In this document: piece by piece, positions 9,404-17,922 of the stretch
Layout of the letters: each line of letters begins with the position of its first letter
How positions within the stretch are numbered: position 1 is the first letter of the stretch
Source of the DNA: Nitratireductor aquimarinus
GTDB lineage: Bacteria; Pseudomonadota; Alphaproteobacteria; Rhizobiales; Rhizobiaceae
Assembly (NCBI RefSeq): GCF_017255295.1
Contig: NZ_JAFKDE010000007.1
Coordinates: forward strand, 282,906 to 346,905
Direction of reading: 5' to 3'
Length of the DNA stretch: 64,000 bases
Notes under the pieces: generated by a model
What the model saw: only the letters and a program-made list of their open reading frames with translations
The model's database searches: none
What the model was told of the DNA's origin: nothing
Made by a program: the position numbers and the translations under genes

Positions 9404-10138
9404 CTATCGCAAAACCTTGCGCAGGAATGCGCGGGTGCGTTGGTCTTTCGGGTTGCTGAAGATCGCCTCGGGCGGCCCCTGCTCGACGATCCGCCCGCCA
9501 TCCATGAACAGAATGCGGTCTGCAATGTCGCGGGCAAACTGCATCTCATGCGTGACGATCAGCATGGTCTGGCGCGCATCCGCGACGCGTTTCAGAAGCT
9601 GAAGAACTTCGTCCACCCACTCCGGATCAAGCGCCGATGTGGGCTCATCGATCAGCATGATCTCGGCTTCCGCCGCCATGGCGCGGCCGATGCCGACGCG
9701 CTGCTGCTGGCCGCCTGACAGGGAGGCCGGATAGCTCTGCGCCTTGTCGGCAAGACCGATGGTCGCGAGGATTTCTTCGGCGCGGGCATAGGCACGCGTC
9801 TTTTCCCAGCCGCGAACCGTGATCAGCCCTTCGGCGATGTTGTCGCGCGCGGTCTTGTTGGCAAACAGCGCGTAGTTCTGGAACACGAAGGATGTCTGCC
9901 GCCTGAGGGCGAGCCTGTCGGCAGGTTTTGCGCTGGCCGCATCCACCGTGACCGGCCCCACCGTGATCGTTCCCGCATCGGGCGTTTCAAGAAAATTCAG
10001 CGAGCGCAGCAGGGTGGACTTGCCGGTGCCGGACGGGCCGATGATGGCAACCCGTTCACCCGCCTGGATATCGAGATCGATGCCATCGAGAACGGTGTTC
10101 TCGCCGAAACGCTTGGTGAGCCCCTTGACCGAAATCAT
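9404..10138 (-). CDS. Polar amino-acid ABC transporter ATPase
   Basis: A 244-residue ABC ATPase of the GlnQ/HisP class. Walker A is GPSGTGKST (34-42), the signature is LSGGQQQR, and Walker B with D-loop is [13 protein letters not shown]; the switch histidine is in VTHEMQF. It energises import through the permease gene it overlaps by four bases (10135-10138). With the binding protein at 10849 it forms a three-gene operon, read SBP-permease-ATPase. Substrate is probably a polar amino acid; the exact one cannot be told. Confidence 0.93.
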   Translation of the reverse strand: MISVKGLTKRFGENTVLDGIDLDIQAGERVAIIGPSGTGKSTLLRSLNFLETPDAGTITVGPVTVDAASAKPADRLALRRQTSFVFQNYALFANKTARDNIAEGLITVRGWEKTRAYARAEEILATIGLADKAQSYPASLSGGQQQRVGIGRAMAAEAEIMLIDEPTSALDPEWVDEVLQLLKRVADARQTMLIVTHEMQFARDIADRILFMDGGRIVEQGPPEAIFSNPKDQRTRAFLRKVLR

Positions 10139-10809
10139 CGCGCCACCGCCTTTCCGAGCCGCGCCTCAAGCTGCCGCTGAACGATCGTCAGAGCCTCGAC
10201 AATCACCCAGTAGATGAGCGCCACCAGGATGAAGGCCTCGAAATAGAGAAAGCTGCCGGCGGCCTCTTTCTGCGCCGCGCCCATCAGCTCCGTCACGCCC
10301 AGCGTGAAGGCAAGCGATGTGCTCTTGATGATATCGACGAAGTAATTGACCAGCGTGGGCGCGGCGATGCGCGCGGCCTGCGGCAACACGATGCGGCGCA
10401 TCATCTGCGGCGTGGTCATGCCCACGGACAGAGAGGCTTCCCACTGGGAGCGGTCGACGCCGAGAATGGCGGCGCGGATACTCTCGGCCATGTAGGCGGC
10501 GAAATGCAGCGTGATGCCCATGATCGCAGCCGTGACGCCATTGATCGCGGTCAGCGACGAGAAGACCTGCGGCAGGCCGTAATAAAACAGGAACAGCTGC
10601 ACCAGTAACGGCGTGCCGCGAAAGAAGCTGATGAAGAACTGCACGAAACCATCGAGCAGCGGCACACGCATGACGCGGACAACGGCCATGAGCGAGGCAA
10701 GCACCAGCGCGAGGATCATGGCCACCGACGCCATGGCAAGCGTCAGCGGCACATATTTGAGAAGCACGGGGACGAGCCCCAGCATATATTCGAGATCAAG
10801 CGGCCTCAT
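10135..10809 (-). CDS. Polar amino-acid ABC transporter permease
   Basis: A 224-residue inner-membrane permease of the HisM/GlnP type with about five hydrophobic segments. The EAA-loop sequence EASLSVGMTTPQMMRRIVLPQA, the ATPase docking site, is intact. The early FFRGTPLLVQLFLFYYGLP segment is characteristic of the family. It lies between the binding-protein and ATPase genes. Only one permease gene is present, so it may homodimerise. Confidence 0.92.
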   Translation of the reverse strand: MRPLDLEYMLGLVPVLLKYVPLTLAMASVAMILALVLASLMAVVRVMRVPLLDGFVQFFISFFRGTPLLVQLFLFYYGLPQVFSSLTAINGVTAAIMGITLHFAAYMAESIRAAILGVDRSQWEASLSVGMTTPQMMRRIVLPQAARIAAPTLVNYFVDIIKSTSLAFTLGVTELMGAAQKEAAGSFLYFEAFILVALIYWVIVEALTIVQRQLEARLGKAVAR

Positions 10810-10848
10810 GGTCCCCGCCTCTCATGCTCTATAGACAGGCTTGATCGC

Positions 10849-11592
10849 CTATCGGGTGATGTCGGCGGCAAACCACTTTTGCGAAATCTCGGTGAGCTTG
10901 CCGTTCTCCTTCAGCGTGGCGATGGCCGCATTCACGCGGTCGCGCAGGGCCTTGCCCTCATCGTCATTGCGGAAAGGAAGCGCGTTGCGCAGTTCGGAGA
11001 AGGGCTTGCCGGCGAGCGCCAGCGGCAGCGGCGTTTCCTTGATCACCTGGGTGGCGCTGACCCGGTCCATGACGAAAGCGTCGACACGGCCAAGCGCCGT
11101 CTCCTGCTCGAGATTGCTCTCATAGGTCTTGATGTCGATCTCGTCGGCATAGGGCAGTTCACGCAGAAGCGCCTCGAAATTGGAGCCCAGATTGACGGCC
11201 ACGGTGCGCCCCTTCAGGCTTTCCGGTCCGGTGATCTCGGTCTCGTTGCCCTTCTTCACCACCACTTGCGCACCGTCGATCACATAGGGCTGCGAGAAGG
11301 CAAACCTGGCCTCGCGCTCCGGCGTGATGGTGATCTGATTGGCGATGGTGTCGATCCGGTTGGATTCGAGCGCGCCGATCAGACCCGAAAAGCTCATCGT
11401 GACGAATTCAACTTCATCGCCCGTTTCCTCGGCGACGGCGTTCAGGACATCGACCTCGAAGCCCTGCAGCTTGTCCTGCTTGACGAAGGTGAAGGGGAAA
11501 TAGCCGCCGGACATGCCGACGCGGATCGTCTCGGCATGAGACGCCGAAACGGTGGCGGCGAGGACGGCTGCTGCAAATGCCAGTTTACGCAT
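10849..11592 (-). CDS. Periplasmic amino-acid binding protein of ABC transporter
   Basis: A 247-residue solute-binding protein (family 3). A cleavable Sec signal covers residues 1-20 (cut after SHA). The mature start ETIRVGMSGGYFPFTF and the segments ITITPEREARFAFSQPY and LKGRTVAVNLGSNFEALL are typical of amino-acid binders. It is the promoter-proximal gene of the importer operon, 39 bases before the permease. High expression relative to the membrane parts would be expected. Confidence 0.92.
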   Translation of the reverse strand: MRKLAFAAAVLAATVSASHAETIRVGMSGGYFPFTFVKQDKLQGFEVDVLNAVAEETGDEVEFVTMSFSGLIGALESNRIDTIANQITITPEREARFAFSQPYVIDGAQVVVKKGNETEITGPESLKGRTVAVNLGSNFEALLRELPYADEIDIKTYESNLEQETALGRVDAFVMDRVSATQVIKETPLPLALAGKPFSELRNALPFRNDDEGKALRDRVNAAIATLKENGKLTEISQKWFAADITR

Positions 11593-12039
11593 TGAGTTCT
11601 CCAGGGCGCGTTGCGCGCCAATCCGATTGATGAGTGCCGGGAAAATAGGGATTGGAGAAGATTTTTCTATGGCTCGCCGATACAGCGAAATCAGAAAGCA
11701 AAAATTTTGTCGAAAGCTTCAAAATGGAGAAAAATACACCCAACCATGCGCGGAGCGGCGAGCATATTTTCAACGTCAGAATAGCGACGCAAACCCGCAG
11801 ACAACCGGGCTTCCGCACAACCGTCGGCTAACGACAAGGCTTGCACGGAGGCCTTTCCTCGCCTAAAAGCCGCGAAAAGGCCATAAATACAGACAAAATG
11901 CCGCGAAATGGTCACAGCATGGCTTCATTGCATGGTGCGATCGGTAATCTTTTAGAAAGCATAAGGCTTCATTTTCTATAAGCAGAATGCCAATCTAAGT
12001 TCTCCGCGCGGGGGCCAATAGGCGGGACACGAAATACCC
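11593..12039. other. AT-rich intergenic region, no gene seen
   Basis: 447 bases separate two divergent genes. Short open frames here have no recognisable similarity, ribosome-binding site or codon pattern. The composition is visibly more AT-rich than the flanks, fitting promoters for the ABC operon (leftward) and the L,D-transpeptidase (rightward). Confidence 0.6.
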
Positions 12040-13299
12040 ATGACACGCCTGATCAAATATGCCTTTCTCATGTCGGCAGCGATTGCGCTGACCGCCTGCA
12101 ACGAAACGCTTGAAGACATCGCGCCCAAGGCCGAGCGGCAGCTGCCGTCTCGCGTCGTTCAGACGATGAAGGCCAAGGGGATGAGCAAGACCTCTCCCGT
12201 GATGATGCGCATCTTCAAGGAAGAGGGAAAGCTGGAAGTCTGGAAGGCCAAGCAGAATGGCCGCTACGACGTCATCGCCAGCTATGACATCTGCAAATGG
12301 TCGGGCCAGCTCGGGCCGAAATTCACCGAGGGCGACCGCCAGGCGCCGGAAGGTTTCTACACCGTCCGTCCGGGGCAGATGAATCCGAAGTCCAGCTATT
12401 ACCTCGCCTTCAACATCGGCTTCCCGAACGCCTATGACCAGGCGAACGGCCGCACCGGCAAGCATCTGATGGTGCATGGCGCCTGCTCTTCGGCCGGCTG
12501 CTATTCGATGACCGACGAACAGATTTCCGAGATCTACGCGTTTGCCCGCGATTCCTTCAAGGGCGGGCAGCGGGAGTTTCAGGTTCAGGCGTTTCCCTTC
12601 CGCATGACGGCGGAAAACATGGCGCGCTACCGCAACGACCCGAATTACGATTTCTGGAAGATGCTCAAGGTCGGCTACGACCATTTCGAGCTGACCAAGG
12701 TTCCGCCAAAGGTGGATGTCTGCGGCAAGCGCTACGTGTTCAACAGCGAGCCCGCAAATGGCGGCAAGTTCTCGCCGGCGGCATCCTGCCCGCCGATGAG
12801 CCAGCCGGAATCGCTTCTGACCGCCTACAAGCAGCATCAGGCAAAATACGACTTCGCCTTCAATGCAGCGCTCAAGAAGCAGTCCTCGTCCAAGCAGTCG
12901 GAGACGATTGCCGGACACAGCGAGGCGCGCCTCGTGGCTGACTGGAGCAAGCGCCGCGCGCGCGGCGAGAAGGTTTCGCGCCTGCCGCCGAACATTCCTT
13001 CGCCAACCGCCGTTGCCGAAGCACCGGAAGCAGCGCCCACGCCAGCCGTTGCCGCAACGGCCTCTGCCTACACGGCCGAGCCCGCCTCGCGGCTTCAGAC
13101 GGCTCTGGAAGCCGTGGCAGGCGAGCAGCAGGAAGAGACGACGACCGCTGCGACCGAGACGCCGGCTGCAGGCACGGTTCCAAGCCCCGCACCACGGCCG
13201 AACACCAGCCCCGAACGCACGGCCTCCGTCCCGGCTCCCGAAGCGGGCAGCCAGGGCACCTCGCTGCGCCGTCGCATCCAGAACCTGTTCAGCCGCTGA
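12040..13299 (+). CDS. L,D-transpeptidase (YafK/ErfK type) lipoprotein
   Basis: A 419-residue lipoprotein with lipobox LTAC (Cys20), followed by a YkuD-type catalytic domain (about 50-250). The active-site signature is H146 and C154 in the HGACSSAGCYSM segment. Such enzymes form meso-DAP cross-links or attach proteins to peptidoglycan; some YafK members cleave such links. The last 120 residues are low-complexity (Ala/Pro/Glu-rich), probably a flexible periplasmic tail. It ends two bases before a TusA gene, so the two are likely co-transcribed. Whether it makes or cuts cross-links cannot be decided here. Confidence 0.88.
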   Translation: MTRLIKYAFLMSAAIALTACNETLEDIAPKAERQLPSRVVQTMKAKGMSKTSPVMMRIFKEEGKLEVWKAKQNGRYDVIASYDICKWSGQLGPKFTEGDRQAPEGFYTVRPGQMNPKSSYYLAFNIGFPNAYDQANGRTGKHLMVHGACSSAGCYSMTDEQISEIYAFARDSFKGGQREFQVQAFPFRMTAENMARYRNDPNYDFWKMLKVGYDHFELTKVPPKVDVCGKRYVFNSEPANGGKFSPAASCPPMSQPESLLTAYKQHQAKYDFAFNAALKKQSSSKQSETIAGHSEARLVADWSKRRARGEKVSRLPPNIPSPTAVAEAPEAAPTPAVAATASAYTAEPASRLQTALEAVAGEQQEETTTAATETPAAGTVPSPAPRPNTSPERTASVPAPEAGSQGTSLRRRIQNLFSR

Positions 13300-13301
13300 G
13301 C

Positions 13302-13532
13302 GTGACGGTCATCGCCGAAACATACGACCTCAAGGGGCTGAATTGCCCCTTGCCGGTGCTCCGCGCCAGGAAGCGCCTTGCCGGCATGGCGACGGGCGAG
13401 CAACTGTGGCTTGAAACCACCGACCCGCTGGCCGTGATCGACATTCCCGCCTTTTGCAATGAGAGCGGGCACCTGCTGGTGGAGAGCGAAGCGACGCCGG
13501 ACGGGCATCGCTTTCTCGTCGAGCGGGGCTAG
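13302..13532 (+). CDS. TusA-family sulfur carrier protein
   Basis: A 76-residue TusA-fold protein with the CPxP motif GLNCPLPVLRARK (Cys15), which carries a persulfide. TusA proteins relay sulfur for tRNA thiolation or molybdopterin-dependent enzymes. The start is a GTG two bases after the L,D-transpeptidase stop. The TAG stop is formed by the left edge of a family A repeat (CTAGAGC). An equally small TusA-like paralogue with another role is possible. Confidence 0.9.
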   Translation: MTVIAETYDLKGLNCPLPVLRARKRLAGMATGEQLWLETTDPLAVIDIPAFCNESGHLLVESEATPDGHRFLVERG

Positions 13533-13634
13533 AGCGTTTCCGCTTTTGCTGGAATTGCGAAAACGCTCTGATTTGTTGTTTTTGCGCAATTCTGGACGGA
13601 AAACCGGTTCCCACTTTTTCTGAAATTGCTCTAG
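13529..13634. repeat. Dispersed palindromic repeat, family A copy 2 (double hairpin)
   Basis: The unit begins CTAGAGC (13529) and ends GCTCTAG (13634). It holds a first palindrome AGAGCGTTT (13531-13539) with AAACGCTCT (13561-13569), then the conserved core GGACGGAAAACCGGTTCCC up to AAATTGCTCTAG. The core matches copies near 980 and 19350. Its left CTAG provides the stop codon of the TusA gene. Confidence 0.78.
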
Positions 13635-13640
13635 ATCGCC

Positions 13641-13780
13641 GTGCGTGGTTCGACAGGCTCACCATGAGGGATGGAGAGCCTGACAGAGCGTCTCAACCAG
13701 AGGCGTCGCCGCAGGTTTCACAACCAGCGCCATCCCTCATCCAATGCCATCCCTCATGGTGAGCCTGTCGAACCACGCAC
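13641..13780. repeat. Long inverted repeat with 34-bp arms
   Basis: Arm one (13641-13674) begins GTGCGTGGTTCGACAGGCTC and continues ACCATGAGGGATGG; arm two (13747-13780) is its exact reverse complement. A third partial copy CCATCCCTCAT lies at 13730-13740. The 72-bp loop has no gene. This sequence type (TTCGACAGGCTCACCATGA) is a known genome-scattered intergenic palindrome in several alphaproteobacteria. It could form a large transcript hairpin after the transpeptidase-tusA operon. Confidence 0.75.
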
Positions 13781-13867
13781 GACATCACTGTATCAGCTGT
13801 CGCGCACCGTCTCCCCCACGGGGGACGATCAGCGCTTAATCGGGCATCGAAGGCGAGAGCGCGTCTG

Positions 13868-14965
13868 TCAGCGCCGGAAACCGGCGATGGCGAGAGGGTT
13901 GTCTTCCAGCGCGGCCCTGTCGGGAGTATCCACCCTTGCCTCGCCCACAAAGGCTGAGAACAGCCCGCGTATATAGCGCTCGTCCAGTCCGGCTCCGATG
14001 ATCACCAGGCGCACGCCGCGTGTCTCGTCGGGCCAGGCAGGCAGCCAACGCGGCTCGTGCAGCACCTGACGAACGCCCTGCACCACGAGCGGCCTTTCCG
14101 GATTTTCAACCAGCTCGACAAGTCCTTTCAGCCGCAGGATCTGCGCCCCGCACTGGCTGCGCAGGAGGTCGAGAAAACCTTCAAGCGCCGCGCCGCCGAT
14201 AGGCCGGTCATGCGTGAGCAGGATCGTGTCGAACGCCGCGCTGTGCGCGTGATCATGGTCGTGGTCGTGGTCGTGGTCGTGATGATCATGGCCATGGTGA
14301 TGGTGCTCATGGGTATGATGATGTTGCATCGCCTCGGCGGCGCGCGCACCGATATCCAGCGCGCTGCAATCGATGACCGCCACCGGCTCCAGCTCGGCGG
14401 CAATGAGCGGTTCGAGCCCGGGCGCAAGCGTGGCGAGCTGCGCCTTCAGGCGAGACAGGGTCGCGGCATCGGCCATATCCACCTTTGTCAGGAGCAGCCT
14501 GTCAGCCACCGCCACCTGATGACGGGCCTCTTCATGCGCTTTCAGGGTTTCCAGCCCATGCACCGCATCAACCAGCGTCACGACGCCATCCAGCCGGAAG
14601 CGCGCGGCCAACGCCGGATGCGCCGCCAGCGCCTGCAGCACAGGCACCGGATCGGCAAGGCCGGTGGTCTCGATCACCACGCGCTTCAACGCATCCGCGC
14701 GCCCGTCCGACAGGCGCTCATCAAGCCCGAGAAGCGTGTCCACCAGCGCCCCGCGCACGGTGCAGCACAGACATCCATCGGAGAGTTCGATGACACCGTC
14801 GGACGCTTCTTCCACCAGCAGGTGATCGATGCCGACTGCGCCGAATTCATTGACGATGACGGCGGTATCGGAAAGAGCCGGATCGCGCAGCAACCGGTTG
14901 ATCAGGGTCGTCTTGCCTGCCCCGAGAAAGCCGGTGACCAGCGTGAGCGCTATTTTTGCGGCCAT
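13868..14965 (-). CDS. CobW/COG0523 GTPase metallochaperone with His-rich loop
   Basis: A 365-residue G3E GTPase: Walker A GFLGAGKTT (12-20), the metal-binding CxCC motif (C65, C67, C68 in SDGCLCCTVRG), and the guanine-specificity region LLLTKVD. A very His-rich stretch (215-241, HHHTHEHHHHGHDHHD and more) marks a zinc-type chaperone (YjiA/ZigA/ZagA group) rather than the cobalamin enzyme CobW. I start at ATG 14965, five bases after the stop of the upstream DacF-like gene; the longer frame runs into that gene. Zinc starvation (Zur) control is typical for this class but no operator was identified. Confidence 0.9.
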   Translation of the reverse strand: MAAKIALTLVTGFLGAGKTTLINRLLRDPALSDTAVIVNEFGAVGIDHLLVEEASDGVIELSDGCLCCTVRGALVDTLLGLDERLSDGRADALKRVVIETTGLADPVPVLQALAAHPALAARFRLDGVVTLVDAVHGLETLKAHEEARHQVAVADRLLLTKVDMADAATLSRLKAQLATLAPGLEPLIAAELEPVAVIDCSALDIGARAAEAMQHHHTHEHHHHGHDHHDHDHDHDHDHAHSAAFDTILLTHDRPIGGAALEGFLDLLRSQCGAQILRLKGLVELVENPERPLVVQGVRQVLHEPRWLPAWPDETRGVRLVIIGAGLDERYIRGLFSAFVGEARVDTPDRAALEDNPLAIAGFRR

Positions 14966-14969
14966 CGCC

Positions 14970-16097
14970 TCAGCCACCCTGCCCCGTTTCGGCCGTTGCG
15001 CTCTTGAACGGGTAATCGGGCCGTGGCGTGGGGATGGGCACATCTGCAAAACGCGGCACCGAAGGCGCAGGGCCGGTCGCTCCGCCCAGGCCGATCGTCA
15101 CGGCGCGCGGCTCATGATCCATCGCCGTGAGATAGGGCGAACGCTGCACAAGCATGCCATCATCATCACCGCGCTCATAACGGGCCTTCACCGCAGCTTC
15201 CGAACAGATCTGCGGACGCAGGTCGACAGCGACGTTCCGGCCATTGCCATAGGGTGCGAAATTCTGAAGCGAGGGCGCAACCGCGCCCTGAATCTGGAAC
15301 CCTTCAGCCAGAAGGCGTGCAGCCTCCTCGCCGCGCTCCACCTGGGAGGGCGCGCCAAGAACGATGGTCGCCAGTGTGCGCCCGTTGCGCGTGGCCGTGG
15401 CTGCCAGATTGAACCCGGACGAGCAGATATAGCCCGTCTTCATGCCGTCAGCGCCGGGGAAACGGCCAACCAGCCAGTTGTAGTTCGGCAGAATCTTGTC
15501 GCCAGCGCGCACGGCTTCCATCGAGAAATAATGCGCATGCTGCGGAAACTCGGTGCGAATGGCGCGCACCAGAAGGGCGAGATCACGCGCCGTCGTGTAT
15601 TGCTCGGTGGAGAACAGGCCGTGCGGGTTCACATAATTCGTGCCGGTCATGCCCAGCTTGCGGGCGGCGGCGTTCATGCGCTCGGCAAACGCGCCCACCG
15701 ATCCGCCGACATTCTCGGCAATCGCCGTCGATACGTCGTTGGCGGACTTCACCATGATCAGCTTGATGGCGTTATCGAGGGTCAGAACAGAGCCCGCCGG
15801 ATAGCCCATCTTGCTCGGCGGCTCGCGGGTGGCTTTCTTGCTTATGGTGATCGGCGAGTTGAACTGCAGCTCGCCCTTCTGCACTGCCTCGAAGGCCACA
15901 TAGGCCGTCATCAGCTTGGTAATGGAAGCCGGGTACCAGCGCTGGAACGCATCTTCATGCGACAGAACCCTGCCACTGTTGACGTCGATCACGATCGTCG
16001 GCCCGGCGGATGCCGGTGCGACTGCCGCCACCATCCCCATCACTGCCCCGGCCACAGTCCCGGCCACGATCGGCGTGACCACCCTTGAGAAACACAT
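14970..16097 (-). CDS. dacF: D-alanyl-D-alanine carboxypeptidase (DacF/PBP5 type)
   Basis: A 375-residue low-molecular-mass penicillin-binding protein that trims the terminal D-Ala from periplasmic peptidoglycan stem peptides. Catalytic motifs are SxxK (S58-K61, ASITKLM), SxN (S118-A-N120) and KTG (220-222, DGMKTGYICSSG). A signal peptide covers about residues 1-31 (ending APASA). I chose ATG 16097 because it begins the signal sequence and has a GGA nearby; an upstream in-frame start to 16220 adds charged residues unlike a signal. The CobW GTPase follows within five bases, suggesting an operon. Confidence 0.92.
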   Translation of the reverse strand: MCFSRVVTPIVAGTVAGAVMGMVAAVAPASAGPTIVIDVNSGRVLSHEDAFQRWYPASITKLMTAYVAFEAVQKGELQFNSPITISKKATREPPSKMGYPAGSVLTLDNAIKLIMVKSANDVSTAIAENVGGSVGAFAERMNAAARKLGMTGTNYVNPHGLFSTEQYTTARDLALLVRAIRTEFPQHAHYFSMEAVRAGDKILPNYNWLVGRFPGADGMKTGYICSSGFNLAATATRNGRTLATIVLGAPSQVERGEEAARLLAEGFQIQGAVAPSLQNFAPYGNGRNVAVDLRPQICSEAAVKARYERGDDDGMLVQRSPYLTAMDHEPRAVTIGLGGATGPAPSVPRFADVPIPTPRPDYPFKSATAETGQGG

Positions 16098-16526
16098 GCG
16101 CTTTATCCGAATTTCATATCCGCCTGCATCGTCAGGCGCTCTCGTTGTCCTACGTGTCGATGACACTTTTTCGACGGGCGGCGTCAATCCTGTCCGGCCT
16201 GTCCAGATCAGCCCGGCCATTTAACGCGAAGCTGAAGCTTATAGCAAAAAACCGTGCATCCCGTCGCCCGAAATGCCGATGCCTGCGATACCCGCCCGTG
16301 GTACCCGAATACGCAAAGCCCCGTCTGGTCCAAACGGATCGGCTTGCAATCAGGCATCGCCACATCTTACCTATTCCCGATCTCGGAAAGACGTCCCGGC
16401 AGGGCGCGCCGCCATCCGACAACCACGCCACCGCAAAGCCCGCCATGCGGCATTCCAACGGAACGACCACAATCGGCCGACAAAGAAATCCGAATGCAGG
16501 CAAAATTTTGAAGGGAACCGCAAGTC
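16098..16526. other. Divergent intergenic region, no gene seen
   Basis: 429 bases lie between the divergent dacF-like and M20 genes. Only overlapping short frames without signal or codon bias are present. No clear palindrome or riboswitch was recognised. Confidence 0.55.
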
Positions 16527-17690
16527 ATGCCCATTTTGAACCGTTCTGCCGAATTGCAGCCGGAAATCGCCGAATGGCGACGCGATCTCCATCGCAATCC
16601 CGAACTTCTCTTCGATGTGCATCGCACCGCCGCCTTCGTGGCGGAGAAGCTTGCGGAATTCGGCTGCGATGAAGTGGTGACCGGGCTTGGCCAGACGGGC
16701 GTGGTCGGCATCATTCAGGGCAATCTCGGCGAAGGCCCCACCATCGGCATGCGCGCCGACATGGATGCCCTGCCGATGACCGAGATGACGGGCAAGCCCT
16801 GGGCTTCCACCGTGCCCGGCAAGATGCATGCCTGCGGCCATGACGGGCACACGGCCATGCTTCTGGGCGCAGCAAAATATCTGAGCGAGACGCGCAATTT
16901 CAAAGGCCGCGTGGCGGTGATCTTCCAGCCCGCCGAAGAAGGCGGCGGCGGCGGCAACGAGATGGTGAAGGACGGGATGATGGACCGTTTCGCCATTGAG
17001 CGCGTGTTCGGCATGCACAATCTGCCGGGACTGCCGGTCGGCGAGTTCGCCATCTGCGCCGGCCCGATCATGGCGGCGACGGCCGAGTTCGTGATCACGG
17101 TGAAAGGGCGCGGCGGACATGCCGCCATGCCGCACATGGTCGTCGACCCGATCCTGGCGGCCAGCCAGATCGTGACGGCGCTGCAGAGCATCGCATCGCG
17201 CAATGTGCATCCGCTTGATTCGGTCGTCGTGTCGGTGACGAAGTTCCATGCCGGCGATGCGCTGAACGTCATCCCCGACACGGTGGAGCTTGCCGGCACC
17301 GTACGCACCCTCAAGAAAGAGGTGAACGCGGACGCCGAAAAGCGCATGCGCACCATCTGCGAAGGCGTTGCCGCCGCCCATGGCGCGGAGGTGGATGTGT
17401 ATTATGATTCCAACTATCCCGTGACCTTCAACCATGCCGAGGAAACGGTTTTCGCCAGCGGCGTCGCCAGCGACGTGGCGGGTGCGGCGCAGGTCGACAC
17501 CAATGTCACCCCGACCATGGGCGGCGAGGATTTTTCCTACATGCTGGAGGCGCGCCCCGGCGCATTCATCTTCATCGGAAACGGCGACAGCGCAGCGCTT
17601 CACAACACGCGCTACGACTTCAACGACGAAGTGATCCCCCATGGCGTGAGCTATTGGGTGCGCCTGGCCGAAAAGGCGCTCGCGGCCTGA
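16527..17690 (+). CDS. M20-family amidohydrolase (hippurate hydrolase type)
   Basis: A 387-residue M20D metallopeptidase that hydrolyses N-acyl amino acids such as hippurate or N-acetyl amino acids. Metal ligands are H101, C103 and H105 in MHACGHDGHTAM and E137/E138 in FQPAEEGGGGG, with further ligands in GGEDFSYM. RADMDALPM is the conserved second catalytic region. A GGGAA ribosome-binding stretch precedes ATG 16527. It is monocistronic, followed by a hairpin at 17720 and a tRNA gene. The true acyl substrate is unknown. Confidence 0.92.
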   Translation: MPILNRSAELQPEIAEWRRDLHRNPELLFDVHRTAAFVAEKLAEFGCDEVVTGLGQTGVVGIIQGNLGEGPTIGMRADMDALPMTEMTGKPWASTVPGKMHACGHDGHTAMLLGAAKYLSETRNFKGRVAVIFQPAEEGGGGGNEMVKDGMMDRFAIERVFGMHNLPGLPVGEFAICAGPIMAATAEFVITVKGRGGHAAMPHMVVDPILAASQIVTALQSIASRNVHPLDSVVVSVTKFHAGDALNVIPDTVELAGTVRTLKKEVNADAEKRMRTICEGVAAAHGAEVDVYYDSNYPVTFNHAEETVFASGVASDVAGAAQVDTNVTPTMGGEDFSYMLEARPGAFIFIGNGDSAALHNTRYDFNDEVIPHGVSYWVRLAEKALAA

Positions 17691-17719
17691 AGCTCCTGAA
17701 AAGCGCATGACCATAAAGG

Positions 17720-17744
17720 CTGTGGCAGGCAATGCCTGCCACAG
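17720..17744 (+). terminator. Hairpin after the M20 gene
   Basis: CTGTGGCAGGC (17720-17730) pairs perfectly with GCCTGCCACAG (17734-17744) around an AAT loop, 29 bases after the stop codon. It is followed by GGGGG rather than T residues, so it may be a 3' end stabiliser or a weak terminator. Confidence 0.6.
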
Positions 17745-17804
17745 GGGGATCATGCCATTTCATTCTTGGCGAAGCGGCCTCATCGCGTTATGAGAGGCGT
17801 CAGC

Positions 17805-17881
17805 GGTCCCGTAGCTCAGCAGGATAGAGCATCAGATTCCTAATCTGAGGGTCACAGGTTCGAATCCTGTCGGGATCGCCA
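17805..17881 (+). tRNA. tRNA-Arg (anticodon CCT)
   Basis: The 77-nt cloverleaf has acceptor GGTCCCG/CGGGATC, D-arm GTAGCTCAGCAGGATAGAGC, anticodon stem TCAGA/TCTGA with loop TTCCTAA (anticodon CCT, reading AGG), T-arm ACAGGTTCGAATCCTGT, and encoded CCA at 17879-17881. All stems pair, with one G-T in the acceptor. No integrase or duplicated 3' end is seen beside it. Confidence 0.96.
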
Positions 17882-17922
17882 GCTCTCCCTTGCACAGCCC
17901 CGCATTTTCCGGTGAACCCCTT

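Noticed and set aside
17805..17881. tRNA-Arg as an integration site
   Set aside because: No integrase gene and no repeated tRNA 3' end were seen within the window.
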